Shown piece by piece: positions 20,801-29,075 of a stretch of 64,000 nucleotides of DNA. Below the pieces are notes generated by a model that saw only the letters and a list, made by a program, of their open reading frames with translations, searched no databases and was not told the DNA's origin. This DNA comes from Mycetohabitans rhizoxinica HKI 454. Its GTDB lineage: Bacteria; Pseudomonadota; Gammaproteobacteria; Burkholderiales; Burkholderiaceae. The DNA is taken from the NCBI RefSeq assembly GCF_000198775.1, contig NC_014722.1, positions 452,502 through 516,501 of the forward strand, read 5' to 3'. The translations under genes were made by a program, and so were the position numbers. The first letter of the stretch is position 1; each line of letters starts with the position of its first letter.

Positions 20801-23794
20801 AACGTGCGGGGCAGTGCCGTGGTGAGCACGCACGGCACGGCATTGGCGGCAGCGAACAACATTAATATCGATACCGCGCAGAGTACGGCGCAGGAATCGA
20901 GTGACTATAAGCACCATCAATCGGGCCTACTGTCCGGAGGCGAACTGGCCGTGACGATCGGCTCGCGTAGGCAATCGGACCAGGCACAGTCATCGTCGCT
21001 CACGCATCACGGCAGCGTGGTCGGTTCGGTCAAGGGCAGCGTGACGATCGATGCGGGCAACGAACTGCATGTGACAGGCAGCGAGCTGATCGTCGCGAAG
21101 GACGTGGTGGGCAAGGCCAAAACGGTGACGTTGGAGACCGTGGCCGATGAACAGCACCATAGCGGACAACATGCGATGCGACAAAGCGGCGTGACGCTCG
21201 GGGTTCAAACGCCGGGCGTCGCAGCGGTGAGTAATGTGGTGCAGCAGGCCAGCGCGGGTGCCCACAGTCAAGACGATCGGGTGCGAGCGCTGCGCGGGAT
21301 AGCCGGGGCAAGCGGCCTGTACGATGCGTACCAGTCGGTGCCGGGCGAATTAGGCACGCTGGCCAAGGGCGAGCTGCCCGAAGCGAAGCTGACGGTGAGC
21401 ATCGGCTCGTCCGGCAGCCGCTCAGCGTTCAGCGAGGACAGTACGCAGGCGCGCGGCAATCGCGTGCAGGCAGGCGGGCTCGCAAAATTCCAGGCGACGG
21501 GCGAGAAGGACCAAGGCCAGGGGAACGTGATCATTCACGGTTCGGATATCGATGCGCAAAACGTCCACCTTGAGGCCACCCACCGGGTCGATCTGCTCAA
21601 CAGCACCGACACCGAGCGTATGCGTAACGACAATGGCTCAACAAGCGGCAGCGTCGGCGTATCGATCGGCACGAAGGGGCTCGGGGTGTCGGCGTCGGCC
21701 GCGCGCGCCAAGGGCGACGGCAACTCGGACTGGGCGATGCAGAACAACACGCACGTTCGCGCGAGCGACACTGTGACGATCAAGAGCGGCGGCGATACGA
21801 ACGTCGTGAGCGCGAACGTGAAGGGCAATCGGGTGGTCGCTGACGTACAGGGCGACCTGAATGTGGCGAGCGTCCAGGACACCAGCGTGAGTGCGGCGCA
21901 CCAGCATAGCGCGGGCGTCGGGCTTAACGTGAGCCAGGGTGGGGGCAGTGCCAGTTTCAACGTGCAGAACGGTAACGCGCGTGGCAACTACGCGAGCGTT
22001 GCCGAGCAGGCGGGGATGCAGGCCGGCCAAGGCGGTTTTGACATCGCTGTGAAGGGCAACACCGATCTGAAGGGGGCGTATATCTCGAGCGAGGCCGCGA
22101 AAGATCAGAATCGCCTGAAGACTGGCACGCTGAGCTACTCGGCTATTGAGAACCACTCGGATTACCAGGCGAGCACCTTCGGCATCAGCGGTGGCGCGAC
22201 GACAGGCGACGGCGGCAATGTGTACAAGCCGACCGGATCGACTTCGGGCAAGAATGCCGGGGGGGCGTCGCCGCTGTATCTGAGCGAGAGTGGCAGTAGT
22301 CGTGCCCGCACGCAAAGCGCGATCAGCGCTGCTGAGATCGAGATCACGAACCCTGATCAACAAAAGCAGGCTATCGCGGGGCTGAACCGCGATGCGACGA
22401 ATCTGAACGGTCGGGTGGACAAGACGCCGGACGTCCAGCAGAGTTTGCAGAATCAGGGTGAGCTGATGAGCGCGATGCGTGACGCCGGCGAGGCGGTTGC
22501 GCGGCGGATCGGGGACGTGGCCGATGCCAAGCGCGACGCTTTGCTCCAGGCGGCTAGCGAGAGCGACGATCCGCAACTAAAGCAGCAGTATCTAGCTGAA
22601 GCGGAGCAATGGGATGAGAGCGGGCGCTACCGTGTTGGCCTGCAGAGCGCGGGCGGCTCGCTGGTGGGGGGCATTGGCGGAGGGCTGTTGGGAGCGGCGC
22701 AAAGTGGCGCGGGTTCGTTGGTGTCGGCGTTGCTGGCGAATAAGCTCGATGAGATGAGCCGGCAGATTGTGGATCAGAAGCCGACCGGTAATGCGGATTT
22801 GGACAAGACGCTGGGCAACATTGTGGCGAATGTGATGTCGAGCGTGGCGGGGGGCGTGGTTGGGGGAACGCAGGGTGCGCAGGCGGCGTACAACGTCGAT
22901 CGGTTTAATCGGCAGTTGCATCAGGGCGAATACGATTTAGCGAAGCGGCATGCGAAGCTGGTGGCGCAGCAGCTCAAGATTAGTGAGCAGGAAGCGGAAG
23001 GCCGGATCGTAGCGGAAATACTGCGCAATTCGGATCAGCAAACAGCGGAAGCGACAGGCAGCAAGCATGATTACGAGATTCGCAGTATTGTAGGTTGCCA
23101 AAATCTGAATTGCTACGGTGATAAGAAGGATCTGCAATATGCGGATCATAATTACAACAGCCAGTACATCAAGCCGAATCAAGAGGCGTATGACGCAGGG
23201 CAGAGCCAGCTTGGGCGGGGACAGACGTATAACGAGCTAGTGACGTCGAACATCAATAAGGATCCGGTTGGTGCAACGGTGGCGGGCGCGGGGATGATGG
23301 GTCTAGGTTTGGCCGCGGGCGGTTCGTTGGCTCCGGCGGGCATGATGGGCGCGGGTGCGCTTTTGGGGCTGGGAGCTAATGGAGGTGTCCAACTCATGGG
23401 TGATCAGCCGTTTGACTGGACGAGCTTTGCGTTGTCGGGAGTGACGAGCGCGGTATCGACGGGGATGAAATTTGTTCCGGTGTTCATGACGGGAGTCGGC
23501 GGTGCGTTGACCGGCTCAGCACTGCAAGGTCAGAACCCGAATGCGGCGATGGGGGGCGCGGCGGTGGGGACGGTGATTGGGTATCCGATTGGAGCCAAAA
23601 TTGAGGGCAAGCTCAATGACGTGCTGAATCCTTGGTATCGGCAGGAGTGGGTGGATGTTGGGATGGGGATGTCGAAGTATGTTGCGCCAAGTAAGCTTCC
23701 GTCATGGTTGGGCGGGGCTGCTGGTGGCGCGGCGCAAGAAAAAATGGGTGCTACTGTGCAGAACAAGCTTGACGAAGAAGCTGCAAAGAAATGA
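14849..23794 (+). CDS. cdiA: CdiA contact-dependent inhibition toxin / filamentous haemagglutinin-type TpsA exoprotein
   Basis: This 2981-residue exoprotein should be secreted by CdiB and displayed as a filament that delivers its C-terminal toxin into neighbouring cells. Order of parts: signal peptide (about 1-36, ending SAWPAWGLAQ); haemagglutination/TPS domain (about 40-270) with the NPSGIVVNGGGFIN motif near residue 140; FHA repeats rich in Leu-Asp-Asn-Thr-Gly-Gly-Gln (about 300-1100); a Tyr/Pro-rich non-repetitive part (about 1110-1600), the likely receptor-binding/YP region, with a Cys pair in NCTTNCVR; a second repeat region (about 1650-2480); a pretoxin helical/glycine-rich part (about 2488-2685); then the variable tip from FNRQLHQ (22904) to the end (296 residues). 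The tip has an entry domain with GCQNLNCYGDKKD and a glycine-rich hydrophobic end with LNPWYRQEWVDVGMGMSKYV. A membrane-active toxin is inferred, because its partner is a small membrane protein. The ATG at 14849 gives a standard signal peptide; the frame is open from 14786. Confidence 0.92.
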   Translation: MAMRWILVGVEPVWRVGRARFVALGLSAWPAWGLAQIVPAPGGETRVIQTQNGLPQVDIARPSGAGVSVNHYHQFDVQAPGAILNNASAVVKTDQAGYINGNPHFDPNQSARLIVNEVHSLEASQLRGHVEVAGPRAEVVVANPSGIVVNGGGFINTSRATLTTGQPYYGADGSLAGFNVSRGLVTVHGAKFNASDIDQVDLIARAVQANAKIYAKNLNVVTGANQVPYDTLAATPIHGDGPAPSVSIDVGQLGGMYADRIVMVGTEYGVGVHSAGEISAQAGDLTLHSNGKLTLTPTSQTNASGLLSVRVQADVQNDGKLYGKQDVSVSSESLLTNTGTLAAQRNLKVTAHSMNSSGGLGAGADADGVIDSTGELEVKTTGSLVATGHQLAGGNMTLEGAAVDLKHSETLTDGHLELHAKSGDIDLTGAEVVSQGTARIIAADGVVNHNRGKLSSGDTQTIRAAALSNQDGQIFSESTLDIDVAGKMDNLRGLARAAGRVFVKAGSLDNTAGRVTLRSDDELSVTTAGQLTNAAGHTVIGDQGGVIGGNGNVKVQAGTLNNRGRVSAKEILKVRGQSIDNTDGTLSAKRLDVKADSLTNEGGLIAQTGKGDTKVSVTHKLDNALGTIRSNGANLTLSVGSLMNNKGTLYYGGSGTLKVTEASTLMNLGGLIDSTGAIDVDGQSIDNTGGVIRTKSGSVTLTSASTLKNNQGVVQGGNGLKVSSADTLFNQEGTLVSLSPTGTLTVSAQELDNTNGQIADTGTVHTLIKATSIHNANTNSQTHRGVIRGKGDVTIDSAAVQNGANGQIVADRDLTFKNTDQLTNAGQLTADGALTVDQPDAALFNVDGQISATKIKLTVASLDNTGGQIANPKGSSGDIKMQTGVLTHHAGTIASARDLQLSAASLIGDGQLIGGRDAAISLQGDYTHGANNRITANRNLIFSTTGQLTNAGKLLAVGNLTTRSNGLINRGEIGSGTHGVPGTGITTLEAGGGELTNEGKINGNAITTTSQHLTNTGSIIGDTLTHTANTIVNDGARAVMAGTQQVNLYGANTVTNRNGATLVSLGDLNIAKDDQKDSSGRLINQIDTVNNLSSTMEAHGLMNIAARQLNNIRQNVQIETRSSSSTHTMRQLPWWRPFPPGSSPAFQDANVHMHHAYYVNPADIISSTPILTPDGHWVTQLVVNLPWNASVFEWKNSGLTYWRPNGGYQAQYQQDSRVTLPAGQVTLYAYDVKHGQSNPDQQGGTAWAEKFSKNIYLRSFGNTAYSNQYGNCTTNCVRIETYPGYTDPNTQFMKETERRREGHWPVETQRIAHQTVTETELSPNSGAPALLTSGAAMNLTIGELVNNDNGTIAAGGDLNVNGQKVPNGHGAAVIKNTSTQLTKTYSFTNQSGYNHVKDPYPGTPAEWVTWTNPSITFTTGIVGGTVTSNQAVTLDAGDIRNISVQATPVPVGADAAVLGLTDLDFGTGHGVGAPRGAKQRSGAPGVIKTVAGVRTSRPQLKLPTSGLFTIQSAPNHPHLVVTDPRFTSYTQFVSSDYMLGQLDLDPQTVQKRIGDGYYESQLVMAQVTQLTGKRYLEGFTSNEDEYKQLMTHGAAFGKQFSLKPGIALTDAQMEALTTDIVWLVNQTVTLADGSQQTVLAPQVYLAKSNHVDVTPSGALIAGNTVQIKGTDIVNQGGTIAAKGDAALAASNDIQNLGGAIHADNLALMAGHDIINQSLINTEAQHFTTGASTHASIGALGTLNASGEMRMQAGHDLTVKGAQVTTGGNLGVMAGHAVNIGTVETGSTIQTHNDARNTSAYRNTTQAGSALQTGGSLGVTSGGDIGVMGSTLTSGADMALVGTGHVTIRDTTNRAAVNLSGAHDRDWAYDNHMVETNVASQLSAGGSATVVAGQGASGKQLEVLGSNIMAGTKGQGNGAVNLAASGDVTIAETRTRTRGDAASHSEADKFLSSSSTDTARSYAGSNANGSLVSGETVSVSAGHDLNVRGSAVVSTHGTALAAANNINIDTAQSTAQESSDYKHHQSGLLSGGELAVTIGSRRQSDQAQSSSLTHHGSVVGSVKGSVTIDAGNELHVTGSELIVAKDVVGKAKTVTLETVADEQHHSGQHAMRQSGVTLGVQTPGVAAVSNVVQQASAGAHSQDDRVRALRGIAGASGLYDAYQSVPGELGTLAKGELPEAKLTVSIGSSGSRSAFSEDSTQARGNRVQAGGLAKFQATGEKDQGQGNVIIHGSDIDAQNVHLEATHRVDLLNSTDTERMRNDNGSTSGSVGVSIGTKGLGVSASAARAKGDGNSDWAMQNNTHVRASDTVTIKSGGDTNVVSANVKGNRVVADVQGDLNVASVQDTSVSAAHQHSAGVGLNVSQGGGSASFNVQNGNARGNYASVAEQAGMQAGQGGFDIAVKGNTDLKGAYISSEAAKDQNRLKTGTLSYSAIENHSDYQASTFGISGGATTGDGGNVYKPTGSTSGKNAGGASPLYLSESGSSRARTQSAISAAEIEITNPDQQKQAIAGLNRDATNLNGRVDKTPDVQQSLQNQGELMSAMRDAGEAVARRIGDVADAKRDALLQAASESDDPQLKQQYLAEAEQWDESGRYRVGLQSAGGSLVGGIGGGLLGAAQSGAGSLVSALLANKLDEMSRQIVDQKPTGNADLDKTLGNIVANVMSSVAGGVVGGTQGAQAAYNVDRFNRQLHQGEYDLAKRHAKLVAQQLKISEQEAEGRIVAEILRNSDQQTAEATGSKHDYEIRSIVGCQNLNCYGDKKDLQYADHNYNSQYIKPNQEAYDAGQSQLGRGQTYNELVTSNINKDPVGATVAGAGMMGLGLAAGGSLAPAGMMGAGALLGLGANGGVQLMGDQPFDWTSFALSGVTSAVSTGMKFVPVFMTGVGGALTGSALQGQNPNAAMGGAAVGTVIGYPIGAKIEGKLNDVLNPWYRQEWVDVGMGMSKYVAPSKLPSWLGGAAGGAAQEKMGATVQNKLDEEAAKK
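22311..22903 (+). repeat. Pretoxin homology arm, copy 1 of 5 (inside cdiA)
   Basis: This segment, coding from AQSAISAAEIEITNPDQQKQ to AAYNVDR, is repeated almost base for base at 24324-24915 (full length), 34734-35327 (full length with small indels), and as 3'-halves at 26620-26955 and 42823-43161. All lie directly upstream of a seam or a former seam. They give homology for exchange of cdiA tips with orphan cassettes, the arrangement known for orphan cdiA-CT modules. Confidence 0.85.
22904..22921 (+). repeat. Seam repeat, copy 1 of 17: junction between CdiA body and variable tip
   Basis: The consensus is ttcaatcggcagttgcat, encoding FNRQLH. Copies lie at 22904, 24916 (shortened), 26159 (with a partial tandem copy at 26179), 27988, 29460, 30036, 32079, 33282, 35328, 36513, 37310, 38448, 39945 (decayed), 41242, 42380, 43162 and 43752. 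Each starts a new cassette, except the last, which abuts the core genome. Sequence before and after the seam varies between cassettes, so it marks the recombination boundary. It takes the place of the VENN or (E/Q)LYN motif known from other CDI systems. Confidence 0.85.
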
Positions 23795-24042
23795 AGCCGA
23801 AGACAAGCTTTGAATTGTTTCGTTGGACATATTATTTTCTGTTCTGGTTTATAGGGATGGGGCTTTGCATCACTATCATCGAACTTGCCGCTGGCCCTGC
23901 GCTGCAATGGCTGCTGTACGACATTCCGTATCAATTGCCAACGTGGAATCGGGCTGGCCGAATGGCAGTGTTTGTTGTTCTGTTCAGTTTGTTCGCAGGA
24001 ACAGTGACGTGGTTCAGTGAAAAAAAGTCATCGGGTCGATAG
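23791..24042 (+). CDS. cdiI: CdiI immunity protein of the active cdiA (cassette 0)
   Basis: This 83-residue protein has two predicted membrane segments (about 12-33 and 57-75) and a short basic tail ending KKSSGR. It overlaps the cdiA stop by four bases (ATGA), the coupling expected of a toxin-immunity pair. Paralogues lie at 27694, 29791, 31780 and 34226, and all end in (N/S/I)GR or NR after a similar second segment. Protection of the inner membrane from the CdiA tip is inferred. Confidence 0.75.
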   Translation: MKPKTSFELFRWTYYFLFWFIGMGLCITIIELAAGPALQWLLYDIPYQLPTWNRAGRMAVFVVLFSLFAGTVTWFSEKKSSGR

Positions 24043-24132
24043 TCTGAAATGGTGAACAACCAGCATATGCTGAGTTCATCGTCTGTGGCGTTTGCCTGCT
24101 GCGGTGTCAGGGGATAATGGGCACGTCGGCGA

Positions 24133-24315
24133 TCATGTAGTGATGTCTGATGTGGTGGTAATGCGTGGGTGCCGATAACTGACGCTAAAGAGGACATGCT
24201 GACCGGATAGGAATCCGGCGTGAGCAAGCAGGTCATTGGTGATCTGCATCCACGGGAAACGATGCGTCGGGCCTGGGTGAACGTGCTGTTTACGCTTGCG
24301 TTTCGCAAGTCGGCG
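24133..24315 (-). pseudogene. Antisense SymE-like remnant, copy 1
   Basis: The minus strand codes for FPWMQITNDLLAHAGFLSGQ followed by HVLFSVSYRHPRITTT. This matches the SymE toxin pattern (PW-x-L-x-G-x-W-L-x-x-AGF-x-x-G followed by a strand). No clear start is seen, because the frame runs into the antisense of the pretoxin arm. The surrounding stretch (24047-24315) recurs at 34481-34735 and partly at 25985-26158. Confidence 0.5.
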
Positions 24316-25696
24316 GGCAAGAACGCAGAGCGCGATCAGCGCTGCTGAGATCGAGATCACGAACCCTGATCAACAAAAGCAGGCTATCGCGGGGCTGAAC
24401 CGCGATGCGACGAATCTGAACGGTCGGGTGGACAAGACGCCGGACGTCCAGCAGAGTTTGCAGAATCAGGGTGAGCTGATGAGCGCGATGCGTGACGCCG
24501 GCGAGGCGGTTGCGCGGCGGATCGGGGACGTGGCCGATGCCAAGCGCGACGCTTTGCTCCAGGCGGCTAGCGAGAGCGACGATCCGCAACAGAAGCAGCA
24601 GTATTTGGCCGAAGCGGAGCAATGGGATGAGAGCGGGCGCTACCGTGTTGGTCTGCAGAGTGCGGGCGGCTCGCTGGTGGGAGGCATTGGTGGAGGGCTG
24701 TTGGGGGCGGCGCAAAGCGGCGCGGGGTCGTTGGTGTCGGCGTTGCTGGCGAATAAGCTTGATGCGGTGAGCCGGCAGATTGCGGATCAGAAGCCGACCG
24801 GTAATGCGGATTTGGACAAGACGCTGGGCAACATTGTGGCGAATGTGATGCCGAGCGTGGCGGGGGGCGTGGTTGGGGGAACGCAGGGTGCGCAGGCGGC
24901 GTATAACGTCGATCGCTTCAATCGGCAGACTAACGACAATGAAAAGAAGGCGATTGCGGAAAAAGCGGGCAGCAATAAGGCGGAGCAAGAGCGGCTAGTC
25001 AAAGCGGCGTGCTACGCGGTGAAATGCTGGGCCGAGTACAAGCCGGGTAGTGACGAGTACACAAAGCATTATGTGAGCCAGCTTGAGGCTTCACAACTTC
25101 AACCAGAAATCGATTGGGTGAATCAACAGAAAGAGGCGGGGCTGTTCAAGTACACGCCAGGTCAGAAGATTGGCGATGCGGTGAAGAGTGACCCGGTGGG
25201 GGTGGCAAAGGATGCGGCGAAGGTTGTTGTTGGAGGCGTGACAGCGAAGACAGGTGTTGGACTTTGCACGACAGGACTTGGCTGCACGGTCGGCGGCTGG
25301 ATGGCGGGTTTTGGGTTGAGCGAAGTGGTAGAAGGTTCGACCGGGTTAATGAATCGCTATGGTGGCACTGCCTCGCCCGGAGTCAATCCATTGCGATTTG
25401 GCTTTAATCAGTTGGCCCCACAATGGGGGAGCACAATATATGATGGCATCAATTTCGGGATGTCCATCCTTTCTTTGAAGGCTCAGGTTCCGTTAAACGT
25501 TGGGATTGCTGATGGAATAAATAGGCCTGCTTCGATGTTTGGCGTGACAATCCCACGTATCGATAATGTGAATCTGCTGCCATTTATTAAGCAACCTTGG
25601 CCATATGGCACGACGCAAGGCGTCTTGCTTTACGGTGTTGGAGCGAAGGGAGCTGCCGTCGTCAACGATGTTCGGCAAACAGGAGATGAAAAATGA
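24296..25696 (+). CDS. Orphan CdiA C-terminal cassette 1 (pretoxin arm, entry domain E and toxin)
   Basis: This 466-residue frame is the only orphan tip without a disruption. Residues about 10-207 copy the CdiA pretoxin arm. After the seam (FNRQ at 24916) come an entry domain unlike that of CdiA (AACYAVKCWAEYKPGSDEY and EAGLFKYTPGQKIGDAVKSD) and a glycine-rich toxin ending IPRIDNVNLLPF and TTQGVLLYGVGAKGAAVVND. It has no signal peptide or TPS domain, so it cannot be secreted unless recombined onto cdiA through the 600-base arm. The ATG at 24296 lies in repeat DNA; whether it is translated on its own is unknown. It overlaps the next gene by ATGA. Confidence 0.75.
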   Translation: MRFASRRARTQSAISAAEIEITNPDQQKQAIAGLNRDATNLNGRVDKTPDVQQSLQNQGELMSAMRDAGEAVARRIGDVADAKRDALLQAASESDDPQQKQQYLAEAEQWDESGRYRVGLQSAGGSLVGGIGGGLLGAAQSGAGSLVSALLANKLDAVSRQIADQKPTGNADLDKTLGNIVANVMPSVAGGVVGGTQGAQAAYNVDRFNRQTNDNEKKAIAEKAGSNKAEQERLVKAACYAVKCWAEYKPGSDEYTKHYVSQLEASQLQPEIDWVNQQKEAGLFKYTPGQKIGDAVKSDPVGVAKDAAKVVVGGVTAKTGVGLCTTGLGCTVGGWMAGFGLSEVVEGSTGLMNRYGGTASPGVNPLRFGFNQLAPQWGSTIYDGINFGMSILSLKAQVPLNVGIADGINRPASMFGVTIPRIDNVNLLPFIKQPWPYGTTQGVLLYGVGAKGAAVVNDVRQTGDEK

Positions 25697-25959
25697 ACTG
25701 GCGCAGACTGTATGCGACATTCCAAATCTGTTCTACTGTTTGCTTGGCCTCCGTAATTGGCGCTGGATGCTGGTCATTTCTTATTGCAGGGATATGCCGT
25801 TTGATATTCAAATTGGGTGAAGCTGTGGCGTTGCTTTCGATTGGGTTGCCATTATTTATTGTTCTGTTCATTGTGTTTACTAAGCATTTGCCGAAGCCGT
25901 TGCGCAAGTCGGGGATGCTGAGCGACGAACCGGAGAAATTCGGTCCGTGGTTCAGGTGA
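25693..25959 (+). CDS. Orphan immunity protein, cassette 1
   Basis: This 88-residue protein has two predicted membrane segments (about 9-34 and 41-63) and a tail ending GMLSDEPEKFGPWFR. It overlaps cassette 1's toxin by ATGA. It is unrelated to the cassette 0 immunity family, as expected if each toxin has its own partner. Confidence 0.65.
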   Translation: MNWRRLYATFQICSTVCLASVIGAGCWSFLIAGICRLIFKLGEAVALLSIGLPLFIVLFIVFTKHLPKPLRKSGMLSDEPEKFGPWFR

Positions 25960-26032
25960 GAATCTGAGGCATGAAATGACACATCCGGCGGCCGGGCGCG
26001 TCATCTGCGGCATTTGCCTGCCTGCTGTGGTG

Positions 26033-26155
26033 TCAGGGGATGATGGGCACGCCTGCGTTCATGTAGTGATGGTCGGGCGTGATGGAAATGTACGGGTGTC
26101 GATAATCGACGCTGAAGAGCACATGCTGACCGGGGAGGGATCTGGCGTGAGCTAG
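26033..26155 (-). pseudogene. Antisense SymE-like remnant, copy 2 (truncated)
   Basis: The minus strand reads LAHARSLPGQHVLFSVDYRH and then PYISIT, the C-terminal half of the SymE-like pattern seen at 24133 and 34552. The N-terminal half has been cut off where the seam at 26159 begins, so a recombination event joined a cassette into this repeat. Confidence 0.45.
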
Positions 26156-26158
26156 CGG

Positions 26159-26652
26159 TTCAATCGGCAGTTGCATCCGATCGGCAGTTGCATCCGAAGG
26201 AGAGGAAGTGGATCAGTGATTGTGAAGCGGGTGTAGGCGAAGCGCTACGGTTTGACCGCTGAACAGGCGCGTGAAGAATTGACAATACAGACAAACCTGC
26301 AAGTGCAGAATGGCGCGCCAGGCGAATGGGATCAGCGAGCCCATGAATTTCTGAAGCAGGCGCATGGGATGCTGCCGGCAGACGGCGAAAGCGGGCTAGG
26401 GTATATGTTCTATGCGACGCCAGTGCAGAAGGCTGGTCCGAGCATGTATGCGGGCACTATCCGAGCGGCTTGGGGCTTAACGCGCCCTCACCAGGGGTCA
26501 TCAATGCGTCAGTGAATCACGATGCAGCTAGTCGCGAGGTGATTGCAAAACAGACGCTGGGCGCAGCGTCTGGCGCGGCCGCGATTGCAGTGGGAGGCCC
26601 AGTTGCTGCGTTGCCAGGAGCGCCGATCCGCAACAGAAGCAGCAGTATCTAG
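26159..26652 (+). pseudogene. Cassette 2, first part: entry domain A fragment
   Basis: The seam is followed by a partial tandem copy of itself, then the type A entry domain (ERKWISDCEAG, AKRYGLTAEQAREELTIQTN, GLGYMFYATPVQKAGPSMYAG). There is a TAG stop near 26235 and a frameshift near 26455. The text ends abruptly after VGGPVAALPGAP at about 26620, where a pretoxin fragment is joined. The same fusion occurs at 42823, so 26159-26955 and 42380-43161 are copies of one block. Confidence 0.75.
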
Positions 26653-27685
26653 CTGAAGTGGACCAATGGGGTGAAAGCGGCAGCTACCGTGTTGGCCTGC
26701 AGAGCGCGGGCGGCTCGCTGGTGGGGGGCATCGGCGGAGGGCTGCTGGGAGCGGCGCACAGTGGCACGGGTTCGTTGGTGTCGACGTTGCTGGCGAATAA
26801 ACTCGATGAGGTGAGCCGGCAGATTGCGGATCAGAAGCCGACCGGCAATGCGGACTTGGACAAGACGCTGGGCAACATTGTGGCGAATGCGATGTCGACC
26901 GTGGCGGGGGGCGTGGTCGGCGGGGCACAAGGGGTGCAGGCTGCGTACAACGTCGATCTTACGAGATTCGCAGCATCGTGGGCTGCCAGAATCTAAATTG
27001 CTACGGTGATAAGAAGGATCCGCAATATGCGAATCACGATTATAACCGCAAGTTCATCGAGCCGAATCAAGAGGCGTATGACGCAGGGCAGAGCCAGCTT
27101 GGGCAGGGACAGACATATAACGAGCTAGTGACGTCTAATATTCAGAAAGATCCGGTTGGTTCAACATTGGCGGGTGCGGGAATGATCGGTTTGGGTGTTG
27201 CAACGGCAGGAGGCGTACCATCTTTGATGAGAATGGCAGTTGGTGGCAGTATTGGCGCTGGAGTAAATAGCGGTGTGCAGTATGTATTCAACAATGGAAA
27301 AATTGACCCAGTCGATGCAGGGGCAGCGGGTCTGGCAGGTGCGCTGACGTTTGGTACAAGCTTACTACCTGGTATGTTGATGCAAACAGGAGGTGCCTTG
27401 CTGAGCTCTGCTGTTAAAGAAGAGAATCCAAATGTTGGTATGGCAGGTGCTGCTGCTGGCTCACTGATAGGTTATAAAGTAGGTGGTTCGCTTGAGAAAG
27501 CCTTGAACGCGAAATTGAACCCGTGGTATCAGCCGGAGTGGGTTGATGTGGGCTTTGGCATGTTGAGATATGTTTCTCCAAGTGTGTTGCCTTCAACTCT
27601 CGGTACCATTGGAGGAACAGCGACTTCAGAGGGAGCTAATAATGCTACAGGCCGGATACTTAATCCTCCTGAATCGAAAAAGTGA
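26620..27685 (+). pseudogene. Cassette 2, second part: pretoxin fragment joined to a CdiA-like toxin tip
   Basis: The first part repeats the pretoxin arm (QQYLAEVDQWGESGSYRVGL to AAYNVD). At about 26955 the seam and the start of entry domain D have been deleted, joining out of frame to GCQNLNCYGDKKDPQYANHD. From 26978 the frame is open to 27685 and gives a homologue of the active CdiA tip: same entry-domain end and same toxin ending (LNPWYQPEWVDVGFGMLRYV), but with a different middle and tail (ILNPPESKK). The tip itself could be restored by one recombination. Confidence 0.75.
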
Positions 27686-27693
27686 GTGCAAGA

Positions 27694-27933
27694 ATGAGTC
27701 GTGATGTTCAAGCATTATTTTTGTATATATTTATATGTTTAATAACATTAGCTGTCTTGGCGTTGGTTACTGAGTTTGGTGTGATTCCGATAATTGTTTG
27801 GATGCGTAATTCTTCAGTTTACTACTTGCCGGACTTAGCAAGGATGTATGCTTGGTGCAAGTTAATATTGTTTGCAGCAGTTGTGGGCGGTGCCGGTGCT
27901 TGGCTGTATGACAGAAAGCGGATCGGTCGATAG
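27694..27933 (+). CDS. Orphan immunity protein, cassette 2 (CdiI paralogue)
   Basis: This 79-residue protein has two predicted membrane segments and ends DRKRIGR. It is a paralogue of the cassette 0 immunity protein and is closest to the one at 29791 (both have MYAWCKLI/IYGWCKLI). A GTG at 27682 that overlaps the toxin stop is also possible, but ATG 27694 aligns with the paralogue starts. Confidence 0.65.
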   Translation: MSRDVQALFLYIFICLITLAVLALVTEFGVIPIIVWMRNSSVYYLPDLARMYAWCKLILFAAVVGGAGAWLYDRKRIGR

Positions 27934-27987
27934 TCAGAGGTGTTACAGGTGAGGTAAGTAAGATAAGTGACACCGGCACTGTACCGC

Positions 27988-29075
27988 TTCAATTGGCAGT
28001 TGCATCAAGATGCGAATCCGCGCAAGGAAGAAAGAAAGCGCATTGAACAGGATAACGCGCCTGCGTATGCAGCAGCACACGCCGGAATGACGGTGGAGGA
28101 AGCTACCGATAGGCTCGTGGCCCAGTTGCTGCGGCAGGTGGATACGACGGCGGCAAGCGAGGGCGGTTGGGACCAGGATGCACCGAACTATTTGAATGCG
28201 TATGCGGCGGCCCATCCCGGTGAGACGATTGGGAAAGACCAGTGGGGCAATGCGGTGCCGTTGTTTGGCGCGGCGGCCGGATATCAGCGCAACGACAGCA
28301 CGATTTTTAGCGCGAGTCCACAGACGACGAACCCGCCGCCTCAGTTGGGATTGGGTGCGGTTGGAGGATACTTTGCCGGGATGAGGCAAGGACTGGCCGA
28401 CACTGTCAGTCATCCGTTGGATACGCTGTGGGGCGGGATCAAAGGTGCGTATGGGCTGGTCACAGATCCTCAGGGCACGGCGCAGCAGATGCAGGAGGCG
28501 GCGCGTCATGTCGTGACTCAGGCGGGGGAAGGAAACTTTGGGTCGGCAGGGCAGCAGGTGGGACGACAGGTCGGCTCGACGGTTATGGGTACAGCAGTAG
28601 GGGCGGGGGCTGGAAAAGCGGCTGCTGTACTCAAAGGAAAAAATACTTTAGCTTCCAACTACATGTATAACGCCATGACCCCCGGGCCTCTGCCAGATGG
28701 AGTCGCTGGCACGTTTGCAGGAGGACGTTACAGTGTTGGAACCGTTCAAGCTTCTGATACAGTTTTTTTAGGGCGGGAGATGCGAGCAATCCGGGTGGTT
28801 CTTTTTTTAGCTTCAAGATGCCCCAGAGCGTGGCGCAAGCGCGGATCGACAATGCGGTAAAGCCATATTGGACAGATCCTTCAACAGGGGCAATCACAGG
28901 TGTCTCACCCATTAACAGTGCCATTAGCGCTCGATTTCCGGTCGGAACAAAGTATTATTACGGCCCCGTTGGTATTCAGGGTGGGGTATACCTTGGTGGC
29001 CAAGATAGCATACAAATTTTCATTCCGAATGCCCGCACCATCGGGACGTTCACGCCTATAAAACCATTGAAATGA
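27988..29075 (+). pseudogene. Orphan CdiA tip, cassette 3 (entry domain B, frameshifted toxin)
   Basis: From the seam the frame is open through the type B entry domain (HQDANPRKEERKRIEQ, AYAAAHPGETIGKDQWGNAV, GYQRNDSTIF) and a glycine-rich linker into NYMYNAMTPGPLPDG and YSVGTVQASDTVF. At a run of seven T (28763-28769) the frame breaks. One extra T would restore RAGDASNPGGSFFSFKMPQS and then FPVGTKYYYGPVGIQGGVYL to the stop at 29075. The soluble toxin domain is not identified with certainty; the GTKYYYGPVG and GGVYLGGQDSIQIFIP parts recall ADP-ribosyltransferase/TNT-like toxins. Confidence 0.7.

Noticed and set aside
21638..22576. Long minus-strand frame opposite cdiA (312 residues)
   Set aside because: It mirrors the codon pattern of cdiA, is His/Arg/Leu-rich and recurs only because the pretoxin arm recurs.
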